A stretch of 6,063 nucleotides of DNA from CAYNFH01 sp964396385 (lineage in GTDB: Bacteria > Armatimonadota > Chthonomonadetes > Chthonomonadales > CAJBBX01), in NCBI GenBank assembly GCA_964396385.1, contig CAYNFH010000310.1, positions 1 through 6,063 of the forward strand, written 5' to 3'. A model generated the notes under the pieces. It made no database searches, was not told the DNA's origin, and worked only from the letters and a program-made list of their open reading frames with translations. The translations under genes were made by a program, and so were the position numbers. Below, piece after piece: positions 1-5,269 of this stretch. Position 1 is the first letter of the stretch. Every line of letters starts with the position of its first letter.

Positions 1-17
1 CCGCCCCTACAAAGCTA

Positions 18-545
18 TTACAGACTTCGTAACGCCACCAGCAACCCCGCGATGCTCTTGGCGTCCTTTATCTCCCCGTTCAGAATCATCCGCTCCACGT
101 CGGACACCTTCACGCGGGCCATCTCTATCTCTTCGTCTTCGTCAAACTTGGTTTGGGTCTGGGTCAGATCATCGCCCACGTAGACGTGCAGCACCTCGCT
201 GGAGTAGCCCGGCGCCAGGTACTGGCTGAAGATCCGCTTCAATCGGCCCGCCCGGTAGCCGATCTCCTCCTCCAGCTCGCGCTGGGCGCAGGCATCCGGG
301 TCCTCTCCATCCTCCAGGGTGCCTGCGGGGATCTCCAGCAGCGTCTCGCCTACGGCGGGGCGGTACTGCCGTACCAGGAGCAGCGTGTCCGGGTCCAGCC
401 TTGGGACGATGGCCACCGCCCCGTGGTGCTCCACCACCTCCCGGCGGATCTCTTTGCCCTCCGGGGTGAGGATGGTGTCTATCCGCAGCGTGACCACCCG
501 TCCCCTGTACAGATACTCCGACCGCACCGTTGCGCTTCCACTCAC
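18..545 (-). CDS. Nudix hydrolase, ADP-ribose pyrophosphatase type
   Basis: A 175-residue cytosolic Nudix hydrolase, probably cleaving ADP-ribose or a similar nucleoside diphosphate sugar to AMP and a sugar phosphate with Mg2+. The Nudix box is perfect at residues 75-97 (G75, E81, R89-E90, E93-E94, G96). Pro112 in an A-P-G-Y context lies 15 residues after the box, the position where the ADP-ribose pyrophosphatase subgroup carries its marker proline. An acidic DEDEE stretch (135-139) may add metal or substrate contacts. The length is normal for NudF-like enzymes. The start is a GTG (545-543) that overlaps the TGA of the DUF3866 gene in the sequence GTGA, preceded by a very strong ribosome binding site, so the two genes are translationally coupled. 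It is the last gene visible; only 17 bases follow its TAA, with no terminator seen. The family is certain; the exact substrate is inferred and could be another NDP-sugar. Confidence 0.93.
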   Translation of the reverse strand: MSGSATVRSEYLYRGRVVTLRIDTILTPEGKEIRREVVEHHGAVAIVPRLDPDTLLLVRQYRPAVGETLLEIPAGTLEDGEDPDACAQRELEEEIGYRAGRLKRIFSQYLAPGYSSEVLHVYVGDDLTQTQTKFDEDEEIEMARVKVSDVERMILNGEIKDAKSIAGLLVALRSL

Positions 546-1684
546 TGCGAAGCTCCCTCCGAGCCGCCGCGTCGCCCGGTCGCCGCGGGGCCCTGTCGTT
601 CTTTGGCTGCCGCCTCGTATAACTGCCCGGCCAGCAAGCCCGCCGCGGCGGCAGACAGGAAGAAGGGCCGCTCCTCCTCCAGGCCCCGGCCCATGGTGGA
701 GAGCAGCGTACCAGCGGCCTCCAGGTGCTTAACGCAAACGTCCGCGTCCACCGTGACCACCTCGTGGCGGGAGCATAGCGGCGCGTCACCCAACAGACTC
801 CGCCAATCCGGATACTGTTCCTGGGAGAGGCGGGGCACGGGGACTACCACGCGCGCAAGCACCAACCGTTCCAGGACTGTCTTGCTGTGGTGGCTGATGG
901 CGTAGTGGCGCGGCCGGGGGTCCGAGAAGCTCAGCCGGAGCACGGCGATGGGTGTGCCCTCTAGCGCCGAGGCGGCGTTCAGGGCCGCAGCCTGGTCCGC
1001 CCCGGAGAAGCCCAGAGGGGTGCCTGTGCCCGCCGCCCCGGGGCCCTGGGCCACGATGATGACATCCGCCTCAGCCGCGGCGCAGGCTGCCGCGAGTCCG
1101 GAGTAGATGTTAACGGCTTCCAGGTCGCCGCCATAAGCCTGGCCGCACGTCACAGTGGCGTGGAGCAGACCATCTGCCTTCATGCGGTGCACGCTATCGC
1201 TCAGCGCTATCGGCAGCGCTCCGCCGTCCGTCATGACGTACACTGTGCGGGCCGCCCCACCGGTCTCCCATCGGATGGCGGCCGCGACGGCCGCTACCTG
1301 GCTGTGCAGCTCCGCGCAGACAACGGGAATCTCATCCAAAGAGTCGAACTCCCGGATCCGCGGGTGGTGGGGGCTTTCAGGGGCTTCCACCGCCAGGACC
1401 GGCATCTGAAGCGGCGTGTACCGAAGCTTCATGATATGGCCCGGCGGCACGGCGCTCACACGCCCCTCGCCCACCTGTACTACGAAGTCCTTTCCGCCCG
1501 TACCCAGCCCGAGCGAAACGGCCCAGGTATTCAGTACGACGACATCTCCCACGGAGGCGGCCCCGGTTAGGTCAGGAAAGTTCACGGCCGGGCGCACCTC
1601 GTCATCCACTTCTACAACGAGCTCTTGCAGCCCCGGCCTCTCAACCTCTATCCGCAGCACTACTCCGGCCGCCCGCGCTAGCAC
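542..1684 (-). CDS. DUF3866 family protein
   Basis: A protein of unknown function that I recognise as the DUF3866 family; 380 residues from the start chosen here. Numbered from this start, a beta-rich N-terminal part (about 1-90) has a GTGGKDF element near 61-67. The middle and C-terminal part look alpha/beta: TDGG (152-155), TCGQAYGGDLEAVNIYSG (179-196), a glycine-rich GPGAAGTGTPLGFSG loop (214-228) and SDPRPRHYAISHH (254-266). The motifs suggest a small-molecule or nucleotide site, but no function is known to me. No signal peptide or clear membrane helix is seen. The frame is open back to a GTG at 1774 (410 residues), but codons 1-30 encode a Pro/Arg/Gly-rich stretch unlike the family, and the family's usual opening (G-V-V-x-x-I-x-x-E-R-P-G-L-Q) begins just after the GTG at 1684, which has GGGGAG 10 nt upstream. 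Family members are, from memory, often found beside Nudix genes, as here. Confidence 0.85.
   Translation of the reverse strand: MLARAAGVVLRIEVERPGLQELVVEVDDEVRPAVNFPDLTGAASVGDVVVLNTWAVSLGLGTGGKDFVVQVGEGRVSAVPPGHIMKLRYTPLQMPVLAVEAPESPHHPRIREFDSLDEIPVVCAELHSQVAAVAAAIRWETGGAARTVYVMTDGGALPIALSDSVHRMKADGLLHATVTCGQAYGGDLEAVNIYSGLAAACAAAEADVIIVAQGPGAAGTGTPLGFSGADQAAALNAASALEGTPIAVLRLSFSDPRPRHYAISHHSKTVLERLVLARVVVPVPRLSQEQYPDWRSLLGDAPLCSRHEVVTVDADVCVKHLEAAGTLLSTMGRGLEEERPFFLSAAAAGLLAGQLYEAAAKERQGPAATGRRGGSEGASQ
553..560 (-). promoter_or_regulatory. Strong Shine-Dalgarno for the Nudix gene
   Basis: On the minus strand GGAGGGAG lies 7 nt before the GTG at 545. It sits inside the last codons of the DUF3866 gene. 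It fixes the GTG start and explains efficient initiation at a non-ATG codon right at the overlap. Confidence 0.75.
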
Positions 1685-1777
1685 CTCCTCAACTCTCCCC
1701 GCCTTTCTCTGTCCCCGGATCCTCGACCCTCTACTCCCCCAGAATTGGGGCCGGGGGCTTTCATGAACGCCCACCTG
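1685..1777. other. Spacer with two inverted repeats and a degenerate heptad tract
   Basis: Probable 93-bp leader between the M20 stop and the preferred DUF3866 start. It holds CCCCA-GAAT-TGGGG (1737-1750, 5-bp arms, 4-nt loop) and an 18-bp near-perfect palindrome with core TTCATGAA and arms GGGC/GCCC (1755-1772, one mismatched pair). At 1715-1733 the plus strand reads CCGGATCCTCGACCCTCTA, resembling a degraded form of the CCGGATTCATCCC heptad repeat of the other spacers. No U-run follows the hairpins, so intrinsic termination is not supported. They could affect mRNA stability or DUF3866 translation. The alternative is that this is a coding N-terminal extension of DUF3866. Confidence 0.5.
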
Positions 1778-2902
1778 TTAACGACCGGATGCCACTTCCT
1801 CCACAATCCCCAGCACCCACTGGGCGCTGCGGACCAGGTCCGCGATCTCGATGCGCTCCTCATTGGTGTGGATGTTTCGCATTCCGGTGCCCAGAACGCA
1901 GCACGGCAAACCCATAGCGTTGTAGACGTTGGCGTCGCTGCCTCCTCCGGCCGCACGGAGGGTCGTGGGCAATCCCAGCTTGCGCGCGGCTTGCTGAGCA
2001 ATGCGCACCACGGCGTCCTCCTCCGTGAGGTGATAGCCGTCGTACATGTGATTGATGGTTACGTCGAGTTCCGCGCCGAAGTCTGCCGCCGCTTCATGCA
2101 AGGCCTCCATCATCCGCTGAACCTGCGCCTCCAGCTTCCCGCGGTCGCGACTGCGCGCCTCCGCCCGAATCTTCACCTCCGGGCAGACGATGTTGGTCGC
2201 ATTCCCGCCTTCGATGACGCCGACATTCGCCGTTGTCTCCGGGTCGATCCGCCCGAGGGGCATCCGCTCAATCGCCCGGGCGGCGACCTGGATGGCGGAG
2301 ATTCCCTTCTCCGGCTCAAAGCCGGCGTGCGCCGGCCGCCCTTTCAGCACGATTTCCAGGGTGTCCTGGGTTGGCGCGGTATACACTACCGTCCCGACCG
2401 GGGGTCCGGTATCTAGCACGAATCCCATGGTGGCATGTACGAGGGAGCGGTCGATATAGTGCGCGCCGAGCAAACCCACCTCCTCACACACGCTGAACAG
2501 GAGCTGGATGCGGCCGTGAGGCAGCCGGTCCTCCTGAATGACCCGCATCGCCTCGATGATCGGCGCCATCCCGCCTTTGTCGTCCGCGCCGAGGATGGAT
2601 GTGCCGTCCGTGCGGATGAGGCCGTCCTCCACGGTGATCCGCACGTCCGGGTTCGGCGCGACCGTGTCAAAGTGGGCCGAAAGGAAGATCGCCGGAGCGC
2701 CGTCCTCATTGGCGTCCAGGCTGGCAATGAGGTTCCCGGAGTCGCCCCTGGTACGCTCATGGGCATTGTCCCTCACGCATCGGAGGCCCAGATCTTCGAG
2801 GAGCGGTTGTATACGGTCCACCAGCGCCTTCTCTTGTCGGGCTGGCGTGTTGACCCGGCACATCTCGAGGAACAGCGACACAAGGCGGTCCTGATTGATC
2901 AT
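1778..2902 (-). CDS. M20-family metallopeptidase, PepT-like
   Basis: A 374-residue cytosolic di-zinc exopeptidase of the M20 family, closest in motif pattern to peptidase T and PepT-like proteins, which release N-terminal residues from short peptides. All expected active-site residues are present: H77 and D79 in SAHFDT, bridging D107 in GADDKGG, catalytic E140 and ligand E141 in CEEVG, D164 in LDTG, and H345 in NIHTNEE. The dimerisation (lid) domain spans about 178-285 and includes GRPAHAG with H192. The length is a little short of E. coli PepT (about 408 residues), as is usual for the PepT-like group. The ATG at 2902 has AGGA 7 nt upstream, and the gene begins 12 bp after the SIS gene stop, implying coupling. 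M20 enzymes also include amino-acid and N-acyl deacylases, so a peptide substrate is likely but not proven. Confidence 0.9.
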   Translation of the reverse strand: MINQDRLVSLFLEMCRVNTPARQEKALVDRIQPLLEDLGLRCVRDNAHERTRGDSGNLIASLDANEDGAPAIFLSAHFDTVAPNPDVRITVEDGLIRTDGTSILGADDKGGMAPIIEAMRVIQEDRLPHGRIQLLFSVCEEVGLLGAHYIDRSLVHATMGFVLDTGPPVGTVVYTAPTQDTLEIVLKGRPAHAGFEPEKGISAIQVAARAIERMPLGRIDPETTANVGVIEGGNATNIVCPEVKIRAEARSRDRGKLEAQVQRMMEALHEAAADFGAELDVTINHMYDGYHLTEEDAVVRIAQQAARKLGLPTTLRAAGGGSDANVYNAMGLPCCVLGTGMRNIHTNEERIEIADLVRSAQWVLGIVEEVASGR

Positions 2903-2914
2903 GAGAGCGTCCTG

Positions 2915-3952
2915 CTATCTCGTCTTCGTTACCTTCGTAAGTCCCCGCGGGCTGTCCGGGTCCTCTCCCCGGGTCCGCGCAAGATAGTAGGCAAAGAGCT
3001 GTCCCGGAAGGATATATGGAAGAGGGCTTAGGAGCTCATCTGTGTCTAATGGCATCTCCAGCGGCACGGTTGCCAGATCCAGTATCTCCGGCTCCTTCGC
3101 GGTGATGACCATCTCTCCCCGCCGCTCCCGGACCTTCAGCGCGAGCTCCAGCATCGATGCGTAGGCGCGGCCGGCAGGCGCATAAAGGAGACACGGGAAT
3201 CCCATCTCCACCATCGCGATGGGCCCGTGAAGGAAGTCCGCGCCGGAGTACGGTTTCGCCACCACGTAGCTGGTCTCGGTGAGCTTGAGCGCCGCCTCGA
3301 GCGCAGTGGCCTGGTTGAGACCGCGCGCCAGGACCGCACACTCCTCCATGTACCGGTACCGTTCCACCGCGTGCGCGACGCGCTCTTCGATCTCCAGGGC
3401 GGCCCTCATGGCCCGCGCGATACCGTTCAGCCCGTCCAGCATATCGCGGCTGTCCGACAGGAACCCTACCAGCAGGGCCACAACGGCCAGCGCGGTCGTA
3501 TAGGTCTTGGTAGCTGCCACAGATCGCTCTACTCCCGCGTGGCAAAGCAGCACGTGATCGCTGACGGCCGTGATTGGAGAGCTCGCGTCGTTGGTGATGC
3601 AGGCCGTGAGCGCACCGGCCGAGCGGGCAGCCGAGAGCACCTGAACCACGTCTGTCCCCTGGCCGGACTGCGAGATCCCCATGACTAGGGCGCTGCCCAA
3701 CCGAGGACGCGCGTCGTACAGCGTGAACACGGAGGGTGCGGCCAGGGAGACCGGCAGCCCTCCCTGAATCTCGAACAGGTACTTGGCGTACGTTGCCGCG
3801 TTGTCCGATGTGCCGCGGGCCGCAATGATAACGAACCGGATGTCGTTCTCGCGGATGGCCGCCGCCAGCGCCGCGGCCCCGCCCCGCTCCGACTCCAGCG
3901 CCCGCTCCACCCAATCGGGCTGCTCATGGATTTCGTCCAGCATGAACGCCAT
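2915..3952 (-). CDS. SIS-domain amino-sugar phosphate isomerase/deaminase (GlmS isomerase-like)
   Basis: A 345-residue cytosolic protein with two SIS domains, homologous to the C-terminal isomerase half of GlmS but lacking the glutaminase half. SIS1 (about 38-165) has AARGTSDNA (44-52), the phosphate-binding SQSGQGTD (94-101) and ERSVAATK (142-149). SIS2 (about 200-330) has ALEAALKLTETSY (217-229) and HGP (242-244). By alignment to E. coli GlmS, E481, E488, H504 and K603 correspond to E219, E226, H242 and K340, all kept. Without a glutaminase domain the protein cannot draw ammonia from glutamine itself, so it most likely converts glucosamine-6-phosphate to fructose-6-phosphate plus ammonia (NagB-II/GlmD type). 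A fructosamine-6-phosphate or related deglycase/isomerase role is possible. The start ATG at 3952 has GGGAG 6 nt upstream; ATG at 3943 is an alternative. M20 follows after 12 bp. It is separated from the upstream acetyltransferase by a repeat-filled 79-bp spacer. Confidence 0.88.
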   Translation of the reverse strand: MAFMLDEIHEQPDWVERALESERGGAAALAAAIRENDIRFVIIAARGTSDNAATYAKYLFEIQGGLPVSLAAPSVFTLYDARPRLGSALVMGISQSGQGTDVVQVLSAARSAGALTACITNDASSPITAVSDHVLLCHAGVERSVAATKTYTTALAVVALLVGFLSDSRDMLDGLNGIARAMRAALEIEERVAHAVERYRYMEECAVLARGLNQATALEAALKLTETSYVVAKPYSGADFLHGPIAMVEMGFPCLLYAPAGRAYASMLELALKVRERRGEMVITAKEPEILDLATVPLEMPLDTDELLSPLPYILPGQLFAYYLARTRGEDPDSPRGLTKVTKTR

Positions 3953-3958
3953 GAAAAA

Positions 3959-3963
3959 CTCCC
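3959..3963 (-). promoter_or_regulatory. Shine-Dalgarno for the SIS gene
   Basis: GGGAG on the minus strand, separated by the 6-nt TTTTTC from the ATG at 3952. It supports this ATG over the in-frame ATG three codons later. Confidence 0.65.
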
Positions 3964-3968
3964 GGTGT

Positions 3969-3989
3969 TCAGGTCTTCAGGTCTTCAGG
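3969..3989. repeat. Tandem 8-bp repeat TCAGGTCT
   Basis: The plus strand carries TCAGGTCT twice, followed by a partial third unit TCAGG (3969-3989). It lies between the heptad repeat and the SIS ribosome binding site. On the coding strand each unit holds TGA, so, as with the heptads, successive units put stops in different frames. Confidence 0.7.
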
Positions 3990-4000
3990 AATCCGGATTC
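3989..4000. repeat. 12-bp perfect palindrome GAATCCGGATTC
   Basis: A perfect dyad at the SIS-proximal border of the heptad repeat, overlapping its CCGGATTC end. There is no loop, so it would act as a protein-binding dyad or recombination edge more readily than as an RNA hairpin. The other repeat copy has a related inverted repeat at the same border. Confidence 0.6.
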
Positions 4001-4030
4001 ATCCCTCATCCCTCATCCTTCATCCTTCAG
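3993..4030. repeat. Heptad repeat, copy A (32-bp core identical to copy B)
   Basis: The 32-bp core 3993-4024 is identical to 5238-5269. It consists of CCGGAT followed by 7-bp units of the form TCATCCC/TCATCCT on the plus strand (TGAGGGA/TGAAGGA on the coding strand). TCA triplets start at 3999, 4006, 4013, 4020 and 4027, exactly 7 bp apart. The tract ends 1 bp from the acetyltransferase stop codon (4032-4034). Such heptanucleotide tandem repeats resemble in style the STRR elements described in cyanobacteria, although the unit sequence differs. Confidence 0.85.
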
Positions 4031-4031
4031 C

Positions 4032-5195
4032 TCAGAACCCGTCCATCTCCCAGTACCACCTGTCCGCGCGCGGGAAGAGGGCGGCCGCGAGCGCAGCGGC
4101 GGCGGGCGGCAGCGGCGGATGCTCGCCGCCGGTCAGAAGGTCGAACAGCTCCCTCTGGCCCAGCGCTGCATCTCCGTTTGAATGCTCAATGCCGAGCCCG
4201 GCTGCGCCGCTCTTCAATTCGATGACTCCGTCCGGGGCGCAAAATCGGAGACGCCCCGCTGGCTTGCCGGCATCTATCCACCGCTCCATGAGCACGGGCG
4301 CCAGGCCGCGCAGCAATCCTTCCGCATCCGGAAACCAGACCATGGATCCATCGCGCCGCTCAATCTGGACGTCGGCCAACAGCTCGGATGCGGCGGAGCG
4401 CACCTCCTGCGCGTGCGGCAGCCGAAACTCTACCCGCTGATATCCGCCCTTGGGGGCCTCCGCAACGTGCGCCGCCAGCAGGGCCGTAATGGCTCCGGCT
4501 GCCCCGAGCTGGGCCGCTGCCTCGCGTACCACGAGAGTTCCCTCCTGGCGGCGCGCGGCGCTGTAGCCGATGACGCGGCCGGCCGATTCGGCAACCAGCG
4601 TCAGCGGCGGCGCCTGCGCCCCATGCCAGCCCAGCCAGTGCTGCCAGTAGAATGGGCTCCGAAGAACCGTAAACGGGCGGGTCCGGTTGAACGCATCGTA
4701 GAGTGCCCGCACGGCTTCGCCGTCACGCTCTTCATACGGCCGTACGTGCGCATCCACCGGTAGATTCACACCTGCTTTCGGAGTTCCGGTCAGATAAGCC
4801 AGCGGGGATGGCTCCCACCCCAGCCTGGCGTAGAACCCTGGAATTCCTGTACCGAGGCGTCCAAAGTCGAAGGCATCCGCCCGGATAACCTTCTGCGCCT
4901 GCTCCAGGCAGGACGTCCCGTAGCCATGGTTCCTATACGATGGATGCGTCGCCACATTCGCGATGCCGGCCATGGTGAGCGTAAAGTCGCCGCACGCCAC
5001 CCGCCGTTTGACGATGTGGACCGCCGCGGCAATTCGGCCGTCAACCACGCAGACCCGAGTGTACTCCGGCTGAAAGTCGTGGTCGCCATAGAAGTAGCGC
5101 GGAAAGTAACGGGGGCCGCTGTTCGGCCACACCGTCTGCCAGAGAGCGAGCACTTCCTCCAGCTCCCTTTCCCTCACTCCCCGCACTTCCTCCAT
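4032..5195 (-). CDS. Eis-like GNAT N-acetyltransferase
   Basis: A 387-residue protein (388 from a GTG one codon upstream at 5198) with the layout of Eis-type acetyltransferases: an N-terminal GNAT domain (about 1-145), a second degenerate GNAT domain (about 150-285) and a C-terminal SCP2-like domain (about 298-387). The acetyl-CoA loop is VATHPSYRNHGYG, with RNHGYG at 88-93. FYARLGWEP (121-129) matches the motif that carries the proposed general-acid Tyr126 of mycobacterial Eis, here Y122. The protein ends in Phe387; in mycobacterial Eis the carboxylate of a C-terminal Phe serves in catalysis, so the exact C terminus probably matters. Family members acetylate amines of aminoglycosides, peptides or proteins; the substrate here is unknown. 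I see no convincing Shine-Dalgarno before ATG 5195. Heptad repeat copies lie in both flanking spacers. Confidence 0.85.
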   Translation of the reverse strand: MEEVRGVRERELEEVLALWQTVWPNSGPRYFPRYFYGDHDFQPEYTRVCVVDGRIAAAVHIVKRRVACGDFTLTMAGIANVATHPSYRNHGYGTSCLEQAQKVIRADAFDFGRLGTGIPGFYARLGWEPSPLAYLTGTPKAGVNLPVDAHVRPYEERDGEAVRALYDAFNRTRPFTVLRSPFYWQHWLGWHGAQAPPLTLVAESAGRVIGYSAARRQEGTLVVREAAAQLGAAGAITALLAAHVAEAPKGGYQRVEFRLPHAQEVRSAASELLADVQIERRDGSMVWFPDAEGLLRGLAPVLMERWIDAGKPAGRLRFCAPDGVIELKSGAAGLGIEHSNGDAALGQRELFDLLTGGEHPPLPPAAAALAAALFPRADRWYWEMDGF

Positions 5196-5228
5196 CACCG
5201 GCTGGCCCGCACACCCGCACGCGGGAAC

Positions 5229-5243
5229 ATCCGGAGACCGGAT
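5229..5243. repeat. Inverted repeat ATCCGG-AGA-CCGGAT
   Basis: Perfect 6-bp arms with a 3-nt loop at the border of heptad copy B, within the dehydrogenase-acetyltransferase spacer. It can form a short RNA hairpin just after the dehydrogenase stop, without a U-run, so a terminator is not supported. Its right arm belongs to the shared 32-bp core. Confidence 0.6.
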
Positions 5244-5269
5244 TCATCCCTCATCCCTCATCCTTCATC
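5238..5269. repeat. Heptad repeat, copy B (identical to 3993-4024)
   Basis: Exact 32-bp match to copy A. It straddles the end of the dehydrogenase gene: plus-strand TCA triplets start at 5244, 5251, 5258 and 5265, and the one at 5251-5253 is the gene's TGA stop. The repeat therefore encodes the last residues M-K-D-E-G and the stop. The rest forms the first part of the spacer before the acetyltransferase. Confidence 0.87.

Noticed and set aside
153..905. Plus-strand open frame of 250 codons across the Nudix/DUF3866 junction
   Set aside because: It is antisense to two well-supported genes and its Arg/Ser/Pro-rich translation is typical of a shadow frame in GC-rich DNA.
1737..1772. Intrinsic terminator between the M20 and DUF3866 genes
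   Set aside because: Two hairpins can form, but the coding strand has no U-run after either one.
1745..2416. Long plus-strand open frame (223 codons) antisense to the M20 gene
   Set aside because: It is a GC-driven shadow of a gene with complete M20 catalytic motifs; its translation shows no recognisable domain.
3036..3914. Second minus-strand frame of 292 codons inside the SIS gene
   Set aside because: It is Gly/Arg-rich without family motifs, while the overlapping frame encodes all GlmS-like catalytic residues.
1762..3950. Shared CATGAACGCC at 1762-1771 and 3941-3950
   Set aside because: Only 10 bp, one copy lies in coding sequence, and there is no flanking similarity.
3989..4030. CRISPR-like array
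   Set aside because: The units are 7 bp, contiguous and without unique spacers; this is a simple tandem repeat.
5206..5225. Hairpin CCCGC...GCGGG as regulator of the acetyltransferase
   Set aside because: The arms are only 5 bp in very GC-rich DNA with alternative pairings; chance is a sufficient explanation.
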